A DNA stretch of 63,558 bases from Mariniphaga sp. (GCA_024636975.1 JAGXGA010000035.1:1-63558), one strand, 5' to 3'. Shown: positions 26,134 to 36,026, counted from the stretch's first letter. Numbers and translations are program-made. The notes: generated by a model from the sequence alone, not told the origin.

Positions 26134-26601
26134 ATGACCTTAAAAAATAGCTTAGATGAGATTGATTTAAATATTCTGAATATTATTACTCAAAACGCCC
26201 GAACTCCATTTAAGGACGTTGCCAAAGAAGTGGGTATTTCTCGTGCCGCTGTTCATCAAAGAGTAAACAGGATGATTGATCTTAAAGTAATTACCGGTTC
26301 AGGTTACCATATAAACCCAAACAAGGTAGATTTTAAAACATGCAGTTACATTGGAATTTTCCTTGAAAAAGGCGGGCTATTTACTGAAGTAGTTGAAAAA
26401 TTGAAACTGATCCCGGAAATTGTGGAATGCCATTACACCACAGGACAATATGCTATTTTTGTAAAGGTATATGCAAAAGACAACGAACACCTAAAAAATA
26501 TATTAAGCTCTCAGGTTCAAAAAATACAAGGTATTTCAAGTACAGAGACTTTTATTTCGCTGGAGCAAACCTTTAAACGAACAATACCTGTTCACATCTG
26601 A
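26134..26601 (+). CDS. Lrp/AsnC-family transcriptional regulator (right of amtB)
   Basis: 155 residues with HTH (FKDVAKEVGISRAAVHQRVNRM) and effector domain (PEIVECHYTTGQYAIFVKV). Paralogue of the regulator at 24056. Its 3' end overlaps the convergent rlmB gene by 10 bp. It is divergent from amtB, 234 bp apart, so it is well placed to control that gene. Confidence 0.9.
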   Translation: MTLKNSLDEIDLNILNIITQNARTPFKDVAKEVGISRAAVHQRVNRMIDLKVITGSGYHINPNKVDFKTCSYIGIFLEKGGLFTEVVEKLKLIPEIVECHYTTGQYAIFVKVYAKDNEHLKNILSSQVQKIQGISSTETFISLEQTFKRTIPVHI

Positions 26602-27332
26602 TGTCTCTGCCTGACCGCTTCATAAATCATTAGTCCGGCAGCTACAGAAACATTTAGGGATTCAATTTTACCATATAAGGGTATATTTAAGTGTTCATCA
26701 CATAATTGCAGGACAGCTGGCGATATACCCTTATCCTCAGCCCCCATCACAATAGCCAGGGGAACATTCATTTTTGCATCTGTATAAACTCTTTCCCCCA
26801 TTTCAGTTGCCGCAATTGTTTTTATACCTGAGTCTTTTAAATAGCGCAAAACATAAGTCAGGCTTTTTACCTTGCAAACCGGCACAGAATAAAGTGCGCC
26901 GGCTGATGTTTTTACTGCATCTGATCCAATACGTGCCATACCCTTTTCCGGTATAACAACACAATGAACCCCACCACATTCAGCAGTTCGAATGATGGCA
27001 CCAAAATTCCGCACATCAGTAATCTGATCGAGAATAAGAATCAGAGGGTCTTTCCCTGATTCATATAACCCGGGCAGGAGGGTTTCAATATTAAAAAACT
27101 CCACTGCCGACAGCAATGCCAAAACCCCCTGGTGATTTTTACGCGTTACCCGGTTTATTTTTTCAACCGGTACTAACTGGTACGGAATAGCATTATGTTT
27201 TATAAGCTGAAAAAGCTCAGCAAACAACTCATTTTCAAGTCCTTTTTTTATGAGCACCCTTTCAATGAACCTTCCGTTGCGGATAGCCTCAATTATTGCT
27301 CTGGTTCCAAAAATAAAATCTTCTTTTTCCAT
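26592..27332 (-). CDS. rlmB: 23S rRNA (guanosine-2'-O)-methyltransferase, RlmB type
   Basis: SPOUT/TrmH-family SAM-dependent ribose methyltransferase of 246 residues. It has an N-terminal RNA-binding substrate domain and the C-terminal knot motifs ITDVRNFGAIIRTAE, IVMGAEDKG and LNVSVAAGLMIYEA. It begins one base inside the stop codon of the upstream ABC-F gene (TAATG), so translation is coupled to that ribosome-associated ATPase. Confidence 0.92.
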   Translation of the reverse strand: MEKEDFIFGTRAIIEAIRNGRFIERVLIKKGLENELFAELFQLIKHNAIPYQLVPVEKINRVTRKNHQGVLALLSAVEFFNIETLLPGLYESGKDPLILILDQITDVRNFGAIIRTAECGGVHCVVIPEKGMARIGSDAVKTSAGALYSVPVCKVKSLTYVLRYLKDSGIKTIAATEMGERVYTDAKMNVPLAIVMGAEDKGISPAVLQLCDEHLNIPLYGKIESLNVSVAAGLMIYEAVRQRHQM

Positions 27333-29284
27333 TACCAGTTTTTTTTCTTTTTCCAGTTCTCAAGTTGCTCATGCTCTGTCTCCCATTTTTCGAGTGCCTC
27401 CGAGAGATCTGATTTTAACATTTCGTAATCATCAAAAATTCCCGGATGACCACTTGCATCAGGAGAAGATAGCTTTTTATCCAACACGGCAATTTTAGTT
27501 TCAAGTGTTTCAATCATTTCCTCAGTGCCGGTTATTAACTTTTCTATCCTTGCTATATTTCTGTTTATATCTTTTTGTTCCTCAAAACTAACCTCCCTCC
27601 TGCCCGATTCAGATTTAATCCTGTTGTTTTTATCATCAAGTCTTTGTTTCGATGAATTTTCAAGTTCTTTTAGGTTATCCATCTTTTTTTTCTGAAGAAA
27701 ATCGTAGATCCCGCCAAGATGCTGTTTAATTTTTTTATTCCGGAATTCATAAACACAATTAACCAACCCGTCCAGAAACTCACGGTCGTGTGATACAATA
27801 ATAACAGTTCCTGTAAAATGAATTAAAGCCTCTTTTAGAATTTCCTTTGACTGCATATCAAGATGGTTGGTAGGTTCATCCAGAATAAGCAAATTTACTG
27901 GTTCCAGCATCAGGCGAATCATGGCAAGCCTTGATTTTTCACCTCCACTGAGCACCTTCACTTTTTTATCAGCATCTTCACCTGAGAATAGAAAGGCTCC
28001 AAGTATATCGCGGATTTTCGTCCTGACATCTCCAATAGCAATTTCGTCAATTGTTTCAAAAACAGTTAGTGATTCTTTTAACAATTGGGCCTGATTTTGA
28101 GCAAAATATCCTGGCTTCACATTATGTCCTATATTAATTTCTCCGGTATGTTCAATTTCTTCCAAAAGAATTTTAACCAGGGTTGTTTTGCCTTCTCCAT
28201 TACGTCCAACAAATGCTACTTTTTCTCCATTCTCAATAGAAAAATCTATATTTTCCAAAACAACATGACTGCCGTATTTTTTAGTGATGTTTTTTGCTTC
28301 AACAACAACCCGGCCGGAACGTGGTGCAGGTGGGAACTTTATTTTGAGCGCTGAATTATCCTCCTCCTCCAATTCAATCCTGTCGATCTTGTCAAGCTGT
28401 TTAATCCGCGATTGAACCTGTACTGCCTTTGATGCCTTGTATCTGAAACGTTCAATAAACTTTTCTGTATCTTCAATCATCTTTTGCTGGTTCCGGTAAG
28501 AAGCCAATTGAATTTCACGTTGTTCCTTTTTCCATTTCACAAAGGCAGAAAAATTCATCTTCTGATCAGTAATTTTACCCAGCGAAATCTCGATGGTCCG
28601 GTTGCATACAGCATTCAGAAAAGCTTTATCATGTGAAACCAACACAACAGATCCTTTATACACCTTTAAATAATTTTCCAGCCACTGAATTGATTCAATA
28701 TCCAAATGATTTGTAGGTTCGTCTAAAAGTATTGTGTCAGGTTTTTTAAGTAATAGCTTTGCCAACTCAATGCGCATCCGCCATCCACCACTAAATTCAG
28801 AAGTAGGCCGGCTAAAATCAGTTCTTTCAAATCCAAGCCCAATTAATGTCTGTTCCAGTTCAGCCTGGTATGAATCACCTCCCAACATTGAGTACCGTTC
28901 ATTAAGTTCATTCAATTGGTCTAACTTCTTGAGGTAATCATTTGATTGATAATCGTCAGATACAGCTATTTCATGATTTAATTGTGCAATTTCCTTCTCA
29001 ATTGCCAAAAATTCTTCAAAGGCAAGCAAAGTCTCTCCTAATAGGGTATTGGAATCATTCAGTTTCATTTCCTGAGGCAAATAACCAAATGTGGTGCCTT
29101 TTGCTAAGCTCACCTCTCCTTCCGTGGGTTGAATTATTCCTGCAATTAATTTAAGTAAGGTTGTTTTACCTGCACCGTTCTTGCCTATCAGTCCAATCCT
29201 GTCATCGGGTGGAATCAAAAAACTGACATCATTCAACAGGTCACATCCTCCAAAACTAATATATACTTTATATAATGATATCAT
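27332..29284 (-). CDS. ABC-F family ribosome-associated ATPase
   Basis: About 650 residues from the ATG at 29284 (MISLYKVYISFGG), preferred because homologues start MISL; an ATG seven codons upstream is possible. It has two ABC domains (Walker A GKNGAGKTT and GRNGEGKTT, signatures SGGWRMR and SGGEKSR, Walker B ILLDEPTNHLD twice). The domains are joined by a linker and followed by a C-terminal coiled coil. No transmembrane segments, so this is a translation factor of the EttA/Uup class. The leader at 29351-29475 looks like a transcription attenuator. Operon with rlmB. Confidence 0.93.
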   Translation of the reverse strand: MISLYKVYISFGGCDLLNDVSFLIPPDDRIGLIGKNGAGKTTLLKLIAGIIQPTEGEVSLAKGTTFGYLPQEMKLNDSNTLLGETLLAFEEFLAIEKEIAQLNHEIAVSDDYQSNDYLKKLDQLNELNERYSMLGGDSYQAELEQTLIGLGFERTDFSRPTSEFSGGWRMRIELAKLLLKKPDTILLDEPTNHLDIESIQWLENYLKVYKGSVVLVSHDKAFLNAVCNRTIEISLGKITDQKMNFSAFVKWKKEQREIQLASYRNQQKMIEDTEKFIERFRYKASKAVQVQSRIKQLDKIDRIELEEEDNSALKIKFPPAPRSGRVVVEAKNITKKYGSHVVLENIDFSIENGEKVAFVGRNGEGKTTLVKILLEEIEHTGEINIGHNVKPGYFAQNQAQLLKESLTVFETIDEIAIGDVRTKIRDILGAFLFSGEDADKKVKVLSGGEKSRLAMIRLMLEPVNLLILDEPTNHLDMQSKEILKEALIHFTGTVIIVSHDREFLDGLVNCVYEFRNKKIKQHLGGIYDFLQKKKMDNLKELENSSKQRLDDKNNRIKSESGRREVSFEEQKDINRNIARIEKLITGTEEMIETLETKIAVLDKKLSSPDASGHPGIFDDYEMLKSDLSEALEKWETEHEQLENWKKKKNW

Positions 29285-29350
29285 CCTTAAAATAAATGGT
29301 GCCAAAGATAATATTATTAAAGCTGATTAGAATGAAGTTCATAAAATGAC

Positions 29351-29475
29351 AAAAAAAATGCCCTTCCGGGCAAAAAAAAGGAAGGGGAAAGCTATGGACG
29401 CTTTTTGAAGATGATTGATGATTTACAAACCCCTAAACACAAAACCAATCATAAATACAGAAGATGCTTTCCCCT
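29351..29475 (-). promoter_or_regulatory. attenuator-like leader of the ABC-F gene
   Basis: In transcript order on the minus strand there are three elements. Segment 1 is AAGGGGAAAGC (29475-29465). Segment 2 is GCTTTCCCCTTCC (29392-29380), complementary to segment 1. The terminator hairpin is TGCCC-GGAA-GGGCA (29372-29359) followed by eight T (29358-29351). CCCTTCC of segment 2 is also perfectly complementary to GGAAGGG in the terminator (29367-29361). So pairing 1:2 frees the terminator, while 2:terminator pairing prevents it. Confidence 0.6.
29423..29452 (-). CDS. candidate nine-residue leader peptide
   Basis: An ATG-initiated frame of nine codons (MIGFVFRGL) and a TAA stop lies in the loop between attenuator segments 1 and 2 of the ABC-F leader. 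A purine-rich AAAGGGG lies upstream but about 20 nt away, so initiation is uncertain. Ribosome stalling here could hold segments 1 and 2 apart. Confidence 0.35.
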   Translation of the reverse strand: MIGFVFRGL

Positions 29476-29678
29476 TTTTAAGTTCTATTTCTGAAAATAA
29501 AACCAACCATTAAATCATAACAAATATAAAGAAAAAACTTCCTATATATATAGATTATAGAGCATAAAAATTCAACAAATGACACAAATACACATCCTTT
29601 TTCCCAAAATGGGAAACATTGTTTATTATTGGGAATCGGTATTTTGGTGCAAAATAACTCTCAATAACCTGTAAACAC

Positions 29679-29686
29679 TATATTTG
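29679..29686 (+). promoter_or_regulatory. -7 promoter box for rlmD
   Basis: TATATTTG, a perfect TAnnTTTG match, ends 11 bp before the GTG start, implying a leader of only a few bases. Confidence 0.5.
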
Positions 29687-29697
29687 CAGAAAAAAAA

Positions 29698-31104
29698 GTG
29701 GCAAGAAATAAGAAAAAACCATATTACGAAAAAGTACTGATAGAAAGTGTTGGAGCCGAAGGAAAAGCCCTGGCACGAATAAACGATATGGTAGTTTTTA
29801 CCAAACTGGTAATTCCAGGTGATGTGGTTGATTTACAGGTAATCAGAAAAAGAAAAAAATACCAGGAAGCGGTAGTAACTAAAATTCACGCATTTTCAGT
29901 AGATCGGACTCCCGCTTTTTGTCAGCACTTTGGAGTTTGCGGAGGATGTAAATGGCAATATTTACCATACGAAAAGCAGCTTTTTTATAAACAACAGCAG
30001 GTAGAAGATCAAATTAAAAGAATTGGAAAAATTGATGTTCCTGAGATACTGCCCATTATTGGTTCAAAAAATGAGACTTTCTACAGAAACAAGCTGGAAT
30101 TTACTTTTTCTAACAAAAGATGGTTATCTACCGAAGAAATTGCATCAGGAGAAGAAATTACTGATCCAAACTCACTGGGATTTCATATTCCCGGAATGTT
30201 CGATAAAGTGATAAACATTAATAAATGCTGGCTTCAGCCTTCTCCTTCCAATGAAATCAGAAATTTTATTTTTGAATATGCCAGTAATAACAATCTTACA
30301 TTTTTTGATATAAAAGAAAAAAAAGGATTCCTAAGGACTTTGATAATTCGCACCAGCTCAACTGGTGAAACCATGGTAATTGTTTCGTTTTTTAAACATG
30401 AGCATTTATTAATAAAGAATCTCCTTGAGGCATTAGTTCTAAAGTTTCAGGATATCACTTCCCTCATGTATGTGATCAATGAAAAAGCAAATGATACCAT
30501 AACAGATCAACAAATCCATTTTTATTATGGACGAGATCATATATTTGAGGAAATGGAAGGGTTGAAGTTTAAAATCGGACCAAAAAGCTTTTACCAAACA
30601 AACTCTGAACAAGCATACCAACTATATAAGGTGGTTAGAGAATTTGCTGAATTAAAAGGCAGTGAAACCGTTTTTGATTTATACACAGGAACTGGTACTA
30701 TTGCAAATTTTATTTCAGGAAATGCAAAAAAGGTAATTGGTATTGAATGTGTACCGGAAGCTATTGCTGATGCAAAAGTAAATTCAGCAATTAATAATAT
30801 TAGCAATACACTTTTCTTCTCAGGCGATATTAAAAATGTGCTCCATACAGAATTTGTATCTATTCATGGTAAACCGGATGTTGTAATTACCGATCCTCCG
30901 CGCGCGGGAATGCATACAGATGTAATCAAAACATTGCTTGAGGTTTTACCTTTAAAGATTGTATATGTCAGCTGCAACCCTGCTACTCAGGCACGCGACA
31001 TTTCACTGCTTGCATCAGATTACAAAATAACAAAAATACAACCTGTTGACATGTTTCCACATACGCATCATGTTGAAAATGTTGTTTTACTTGAGATCAT
31101 TTAG
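29698..31104 (+). CDS. rlmD: 23S rRNA (uracil-5-)-methyltransferase, RlmD/TrmA family
   Basis: 468 residues from a GTG start. An N-terminal TRAM domain is followed by a 4Fe-4S cysteine set (C75, C81, C84 in FCQHFGVCGGCKW, with another Cys downstream). The C-terminal Rossmann methyltransferase has DLYTGTGTIANF, TDPPRAGMH and the catalytic VSCNPATQARD. Methylates a uracil in 23S rRNA; the exact position (1939 or 747) cannot be fixed from sequence alone. A TATATTTG box sits very near the start codon. Confidence 0.9.
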   Translation: MARNKKKPYYEKVLIESVGAEGKALARINDMVVFTKLVIPGDVVDLQVIRKRKKYQEAVVTKIHAFSVDRTPAFCQHFGVCGGCKWQYLPYEKQLFYKQQQVEDQIKRIGKIDVPEILPIIGSKNETFYRNKLEFTFSNKRWLSTEEIASGEEITDPNSLGFHIPGMFDKVININKCWLQPSPSNEIRNFIFEYASNNNLTFFDIKEKKGFLRTLIIRTSSTGETMVIVSFFKHEHLLIKNLLEALVLKFQDITSLMYVINEKANDTITDQQIHFYYGRDHIFEEMEGLKFKIGPKSFYQTNSEQAYQLYKVVREFAELKGSETVFDLYTGTGTIANFISGNAKKVIGIECVPEAIADAKVNSAINNISNTLFFSGDIKNVLHTEFVSIHGKPDVVITDPPRAGMHTDVIKTLLEVLPLKIVYVSCNPATQARDISLLASDYKITKIQPVDMFPHTHHVENVVLLEII

Positions 31105-31224
31105 GCAGATTTCCACTTTGCAAACTTTATGTGATTGTTTCGCTGCTGAAAAAAAGTATGAATATGCTGCATATATTATTTGAAATTAAGTAATATTAAC
31201 ATTTTAAATTTAATCATCGGGAAA

Positions 31225-32763
31225 ATGAAAAAATTACTCTCTCTTTTTACTTTTTTCCTGCCCATAACATTAATCGGGCAGGTAAATTTTATTGAAAACA
31301 CAACCATCAGAATTGAGAAAGTTCCTGTGAATTCACCTACAAGTGATTTTGGACCTTCTTTTATTGAAGATGAGCTTTGGTATTCAACTTTTTCAACTGA
31401 AAAGGCAGAAAACCTGAAACAGGACAATTCCAATAAATTGTTCTACAATCTCTTTGCATTACCTGTCGATGAAAACGGCAACTTAAAAGAAGGGAAGAAA
31501 TTAATGCTGGAAGAGATTAGTGCCGGGTACCATGCAGGACCTGTTTCTTACAGCAAAAACACCAACGAATTATTTGTTACCTTAAGCAACTATGAAAATG
31601 CTGAAATTAAAAATGTTGTCTTTCAGAAAAAGAATGTTCCATTGAAGATTATCATATTGGAAAAAACGGGTAACGACTGGATAAAGACAGGAGAACTCCC
31701 GTTTAACAATTCCTCCTTTTCTGTAGGACATCCTTCAACATCTGTTACGGGCGACACCTTGATTTTTGCATCTGACATACCTGGGAAAGGTATTGGAAAC
31801 ACCGACTTATACATGAGTATCAGGAAAAATGGCGAATGGGGTGAAATGACTAATTTAGGCAATTTGATTAACACTTCGGAAAATGACATGTTTCCTTATC
31901 TGCATAAAGGAAAGATACTTTTTTATGCATCAAATGGAAAATCCGGCGGCAAAGGAGGTTTGGATATCTGGTATTCTGTTCTTAAAGAAAAGGGGTTTAC
32001 TGAGCCGGCAAATCTGACTGAATTAAACTCATCAAACGACGATTTTGGCTTGGTTATTCATCCAAATGACGCAACCGGGTATTTCGTTTCGAATCAGAAT
32101 TCCGGAACTGGAGGTGATGATATCTACCAGGTGTTTTTCGAAGGCGAATACGACCTGGAATTACTTGTAACAGACAGGAATACTAAGGAGCCTGTCTCCA
32201 ATGCAAAAGTGCAATTCAGCGATAACAAAACACTTAACACCAATGCTGAAGGAACTATTCGTCGCGGATTAGAAAAAGCAACTGACTATACTGCTTCAAC
32301 TACTGTTGATGGATATATGAATGAATCGGTTTCTTTTACTACAAAAAAACAAGCGTATGGTACGCTTAAAGAAGAGCTTTTTATTGAAAAAGTTGAAGTG
32401 GGACAGAAATTCGTAATGAATAATATTTATTACCTGTTTGACAAATGGGATGTTTCAACCGAATCGGAAGCAGAACTCGACAAATTGGTAAAGGTACTTA
32501 ATGACAATCCGTCCTGGAAGGTAGAATTGGGCTCACATACCGATAGCCGGGGAACAAATGAATACAACGACCTTCTTAGTCAAAAAAGATCAACCTCGGC
32601 AGTAGGTTATATCACAGGTAAAGGAATACAAAACAGCAGAATTATTGCCAGAGGGTATGGAGAAACGCAATTAATTAACAATTGTAAAGAAGGGATAAAT
32701 TGCACTGAAGAAGAACATCGCTTGAACAGAAGAACGGAGTTTACAATACTTGAAATGAAATAA
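31225..32763 (+). CDS. OmpA-family protein with PD40-like repeats
   Basis: About 512 residues from the ATG at 31225, chosen because it opens a signal peptide (MKKLLSLFTFFLPITLIGQ); the frame extends further upstream without signal character. The middle has WD40/PD40-like beta-propeller repeats (GNTDLYMSIRKNGEWGEM, GGLDIWYS), then a carboxypeptidase-regulatory-like domain. The C-terminal OmpA peptidoglycan-binding domain (VELGSHTDSRGTNEYNDLLSQKRS) follows. Likely an outer-membrane protein tethered to the wall; similar proteins are common in Bacteroidota, some linked to type IX secretion. Confidence 0.88.
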   Translation: MKKLLSLFTFFLPITLIGQVNFIENTTIRIEKVPVNSPTSDFGPSFIEDELWYSTFSTEKAENLKQDNSNKLFYNLFALPVDENGNLKEGKKLMLEEISAGYHAGPVSYSKNTNELFVTLSNYENAEIKNVVFQKKNVPLKIIILEKTGNDWIKTGELPFNNSSFSVGHPSTSVTGDTLIFASDIPGKGIGNTDLYMSIRKNGEWGEMTNLGNLINTSENDMFPYLHKGKILFYASNGKSGGKGGLDIWYSVLKEKGFTEPANLTELNSSNDDFGLVIHPNDATGYFVSNQNSGTGGDDIYQVFFEGEYDLELLVTDRNTKEPVSNAKVQFSDNKTLNTNAEGTIRRGLEKATDYTASTTVDGYMNESVSFTTKKQAYGTLKEELFIEKVEVGQKFVMNNIYYLFDKWDVSTESEAELDKLVKVLNDNPSWKVELGSHTDSRGTNEYNDLLSQKRSTSAVGYITGKGIQNSRIIARGYGETQLINNCKEGINCTEEEHRLNRRTEFTILEMK

Positions 32764-32790
32764 ATCAGATTTAAATCTTTATTATAAAAA

Positions 32791-32823
32791 AATGGTGGCT
32801 AAATTATTAGCCACCGTTTTTTT
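32791..32823. terminator. bidirectional terminator
   Basis: GGTGGCTAA and TTAGCCACC pair around a short loop with A and T runs on either side, between the convergent OmpA-like and rpoD genes. Confidence 0.85.
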
Positions 32824-32849
32824 ATTATATAATGTAGAGCATTCACACT

Positions 32850-33710
32850 TTAACCGAGGTATGTTTTTAGCAATTTACTTCTTGAAGTATGCCTTAACCG
32901 TCGAATAGCCTTTTCCTTAATCTGCCGAACTCTTTCACGGGTTAAACCAAAACGTTCTCCGATTTCTTCAAGAGTCATCTCCTGACATCCGATTCCAAAA
33001 AACAAGCGTATGATATCAGCTTCTCTTTCAGTAAGGGTAGCCAGGGCACGATGTATCTCCTTAGCAAGCGATTCCTGTATAAGTAAACGATCTGCATTAG
33101 GAGAATCGTTGTTTACCAAAACATCCAGAAGTGAATTATCTTCACCGTCGACAAAAGGTGCATCAACCGAGACATGTCTTCCTGATACTCTGAGGGTATC
33201 AGCAACTTTATCGGCAGGCAACTCAAGTGAATCGGCCAGTTCTTCAGGAGAAGGTTTACGTTCGTGTTCCTGTTCGAATTTTGAATAGGCTTTATTTATT
33301 TTGTTTAACGAACCCACCTGATTTAATGGAAGCCTGACGATCCGTGATTGTTCTGCCAATGCCTGTAAAATTGATTGACGAATCCACCACACGGCATAGG
33401 AAATGAATTTAAAACCCCGGGTTTCATCAAACTTCTCGGCAGCTTTTATTAATCCCAGATTTCCCTCATTAATTAAATCAGGCAGACTAAGGCCTTGATT
33501 CTGGTATTGTTTTGCAACCGAAACAACAAACCGAAGGTTTGCTCGTGTAAGTTTCTCCAAAGCAGCCTGATCACCTTTTTTGATTCGCTGGGCCAACTCC
33601 ACTTCTTCCTCAACAGTAATAAGCTCTTCCTTGCCTATTTCCTGTAAATACTTATCAAGCGAAGCGCTTTCGCGATTAGTAATCGACTTTGTAATTTTTA
33701 GCTGTCTCAT
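32850..33710 (-). CDS. rpoD: primary RNA polymerase sigma factor (Bacteroidota short RpoD)
   Basis: 286-residue group 1 sigma factor. Region 1.2 ([16 protein letters not shown]), region 2 ([38 protein letters not shown] and WWIRQSI), region 3 and region 4 ([28 protein letters not shown]) are all present. The long 1.1 region and spacer of proteobacterial RpoD are absent, as is usual for this phylum, whose factor recognises TAnnTTTG. A TATATTTG box lies upstream. Confidence 0.96.
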   Translation of the reverse strand: MRQLKITKSITNRESASLDKYLQEIGKEELITVEEEVELAQRIKKGDQAALEKLTRANLRFVVSVAKQYQNQGLSLPDLINEGNLGLIKAAEKFDETRGFKFISYAVWWIRQSILQALAEQSRIVRLPLNQVGSLNKINKAYSKFEQEHERKPSPEELADSLELPADKVADTLRVSGRHVSVDAPFVDGEDNSLLDVLVNNDSPNADRLLIQESLAKEIHRALATLTEREADIIRLFFGIGCQEMTLEEIGERFGLTRERVRQIKEKAIRRLRHTSRSKLLKTYLG

Positions 33711-33732
33711 ATACTCTCCTTAAAAAAACGTG

Positions 33733-33740
33733 CAAATATA
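33733..33740 (-). promoter_or_regulatory. -7 promoter box for rpoD
   Basis: TATATTTG on the minus strand, 22 bp before the rpoD ATG. Confidence 0.55.
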
Positions 33741-33819
33741 CATTATTAATTATGGGAAAAAAGGATCAGGCTTTTAATATAAACGGTAATTTAATAAAAT
33801 GTTATTGGTATAAAAATGT

Positions 33820-35259
33820 TTAGCCATCTACACCAAAAACAAAATATGCTAATTCTCCATTAGGATAAATCCCTTCGACCAATATTCCTCCCTTTGCATT
33901 CCCTATCTCTCTTTTTAAATCATTTACCTCATAAATAGGCTTTTTGTTCACGTGGGTTATAACAAAATCTTTACTCAGACCTGCTTCTTCGAGCTTCCCG
34001 GCCTTAAGATCCAATATTTTTATTCCATTTTCAATCCTTAGATTTCTTTTATCAATATCACTTACTGACTCAAAACTTGCTCCTAAAACGGTAACATTAT
34101 CCCTTACAATTTGAGTATCTCCGTGTCTATTACGCAAGGTAACATTAAAAAGTTTCCTGTCGCCCTTTCTTTTAACGATAATTTCTATGTTATCACCAGG
34201 TCTAAACTGACTTACTTTTTCCTGCAACTGGGATGATGAATTTACCCGTTCTCCGGCTACACTTATTATTATGTCGCTTTCCCTGATACCTGCATCATTT
34301 GCAGCGCCATTCTCAGTAACAGCGACTACAAACACTCCTTCCATATCTTTTAAATTCTGTTCCTCTGCAAGACGGGCATTAATATCGGCTATGTTTACAC
34401 CTAGTAAGGCCCTCTGCACCATTCCATACTCTTTCAAATCTTCAACAACTTTACGCACAATTGATACAGGAACAGCAAAAGAATATCCTGCAAATGAACC
34501 AGTACGTGATGCTATGGCCGTATTTATACCTACAAGATTTCCCTGTTGATTTACAAGTGCACCACCACTATTCCCCGGATTCACTGCTGCATCGGTTTGA
34601 ATGAATGATTCAATAGAATAATCATCTGCATTTATACCCAGGTTTCTGGCTCTGGCACTAACAATACCAGCAGTAACTGTGGAATTAAGATTAAATGGAT
34701 TCCCGACAGCCAATACCCATTCACCGAGTTTTAATTCATCAGAATTCCCATAAGTAAGGAAAGGAAGATCATCAGCATCTATTTTCAGCAAAGCAAGATC
34801 AGTTGAAGGGTCGGCCCCTATTAACTTTCCGGTATATTCCTGTTTATTATTTAGAATTACTTTTATGTTTTGGGCATTTTCAATAACATGGTTGTTGGTA
34901 ACAATGTATCCGTCGTCTGTAAGAATAACACCTGACCCAAAACCTGGAACCATCTGAGGTTGTTGTTGGCGTAAGCCAAAAAACTCATCAAAAAATGGAT
35001 TACCACTCGACCAGCCACCTCCTCTGGCCGATTGCGTTGCAATATGCACAACAGCATGAATGGAATTCTCGGCAGCAAATGTCAAATCAGGCAGCTGCTG
35101 CTGACTGTTGGCCGGAAGATTTACAAAACTTACAGGCCGTTGTTCTGACATCATTATTTCCTGTGGCTTCGCAAAAAATGAACTGTAAATCCAAACTGCA
35201 ATAAAAGCACTGGCTAAAACCAGCAAAAAAGTCAGCGTATATTTCTTTACGTTTTCCAT
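33820..35259 (-). CDS. DegP/HtrA-type periplasmic serine protease
   Basis: 479 residues with an N-terminal signal or membrane anchor (about 8-29). The trypsin-like domain has the triad H124 (NNHVIEN), D154 (STDLALLK) and S231 (GNSGGAL), and two PDZ-like domains follow (about 270-370 and 400-475). It performs envelope protein quality control. It lies upstream of rpoD on the same strand with a 109-bp gap, probably separately transcribed since rpoD has its own -7 box. Confidence 0.95.
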   Translation of the reverse strand: MENVKKYTLTFLLVLASAFIAVWIYSSFFAKPQEIMMSEQRPVSFVNLPANSQQQLPDLTFAAENSIHAVVHIATQSARGGGWSSGNPFFDEFFGLRQQQPQMVPGFGSGVILTDDGYIVTNNHVIENAQNIKVILNNKQEYTGKLIGADPSTDLALLKIDADDLPFLTYGNSDELKLGEWVLAVGNPFNLNSTVTAGIVSARARNLGINADDYSIESFIQTDAAVNPGNSGGALVNQQGNLVGINTAIASRTGSFAGYSFAVPVSIVRKVVEDLKEYGMVQRALLGVNIADINARLAEEQNLKDMEGVFVVAVTENGAANDAGIRESDIIISVAGERVNSSSQLQEKVSQFRPGDNIEIIVKRKGDRKLFNVTLRNRHGDTQIVRDNVTVLGASFESVSDIDKRNLRIENGIKILDLKAGKLEEAGLSKDFVITHVNKKPIYEVNDLKREIGNAKGGILVEGIYPNGELAYFVFGVDG

Positions 35260-35444
35260 ACTTTAGATTTTTTATTTACTGAAAATTCGTTTTTAACATA
35301 TTGCCTCCTGCTCAAATAATCTGCCAATGCTCATCAAAATCAATTAAAAGCACTTCATTTCATAAATTTTAACAAAGCTAGCGTACATTGTTAAAAATCA
35401 TATAACAAATCAACGGGCAAAATGTCAGCAAATAAAAAATAAAA

Positions 35445-36026
35445 CTATTTAAATGGAACTATATACCATTTAGAATCCAAATCTACCGGTTCATACCTGG
35501 AGATAAATTCCAACGCTTCTTCAGAATTCTTTGCTGAAAAATATAAAGCACGGTATATGTCCTTTGCAAAATTCTGTTCAAAAGAAACTTCAAATTGTTT
35601 AAAAAGATGATCAAAAAAATTATTGGTATTAATAAAAACCACAGCCTTATTATGGTAGTTCAACTGCCGAAGTGTTAAAACTTCCAAAATCTCTTCAATT
35701 GTACCAAATCCACCCGGCAAAGCAATAAACGCATCCGATAGCTCCCGCATCTTAGCTTTTCTTTCCATCATGTCCCGGGTCGTTATTATTACCTGTGAAT
35801 TTTCCGAAACAAGAGATCGTTCTGCAAATCTTTCCGGAATGATGCCTATTGTTTTTGCTCCATGTTTTGAAGCTTCCACAGTCACGGTTTCCATTAACCC
35901 CACATTAGCACCTCCGTTAATCAGAGTATGCCCCTGTTCCCCGATCAACCTGCCTAATTTTCTGCCTTCTTCAAAATAAACATCAGAAATTGCATTACTT
36001 GAAGAAGAAAAAACACAAATATTCAT
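35445..36026 (-). CDS. LOG-family (TIGR00730) Rossmann-fold protein
   Basis: 193-residue protein with the PGGFGTIEE motif (104-112) and an upstream MMERK segment, the lysine-decarboxylase-like/LOG signature. Family members hydrolyse nucleoside 5'-monophosphates to base plus ribose phosphate, including cytokinin monophosphates; the natural substrate in Bacteroidota is unclear. It lies 45 bp downstream of gyrB on the same strand. Confidence 0.88.
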   Translation of the reverse strand: MNICVFSSSSNAISDVYFEEGRKLGRLIGEQGHTLINGGANVGLMETVTVEASKHGAKTIGIIPERFAERSLVSENSQVIITTRDMMERKAKMRELSDAFIALPGGFGTIEEILEVLTLRQLNYHNKAVVFINTNNFFDHLFKQFEVSFEQNFAKDIYRALYFSAKNSEEALEFISRYEPVDLDSKWYIVPFK

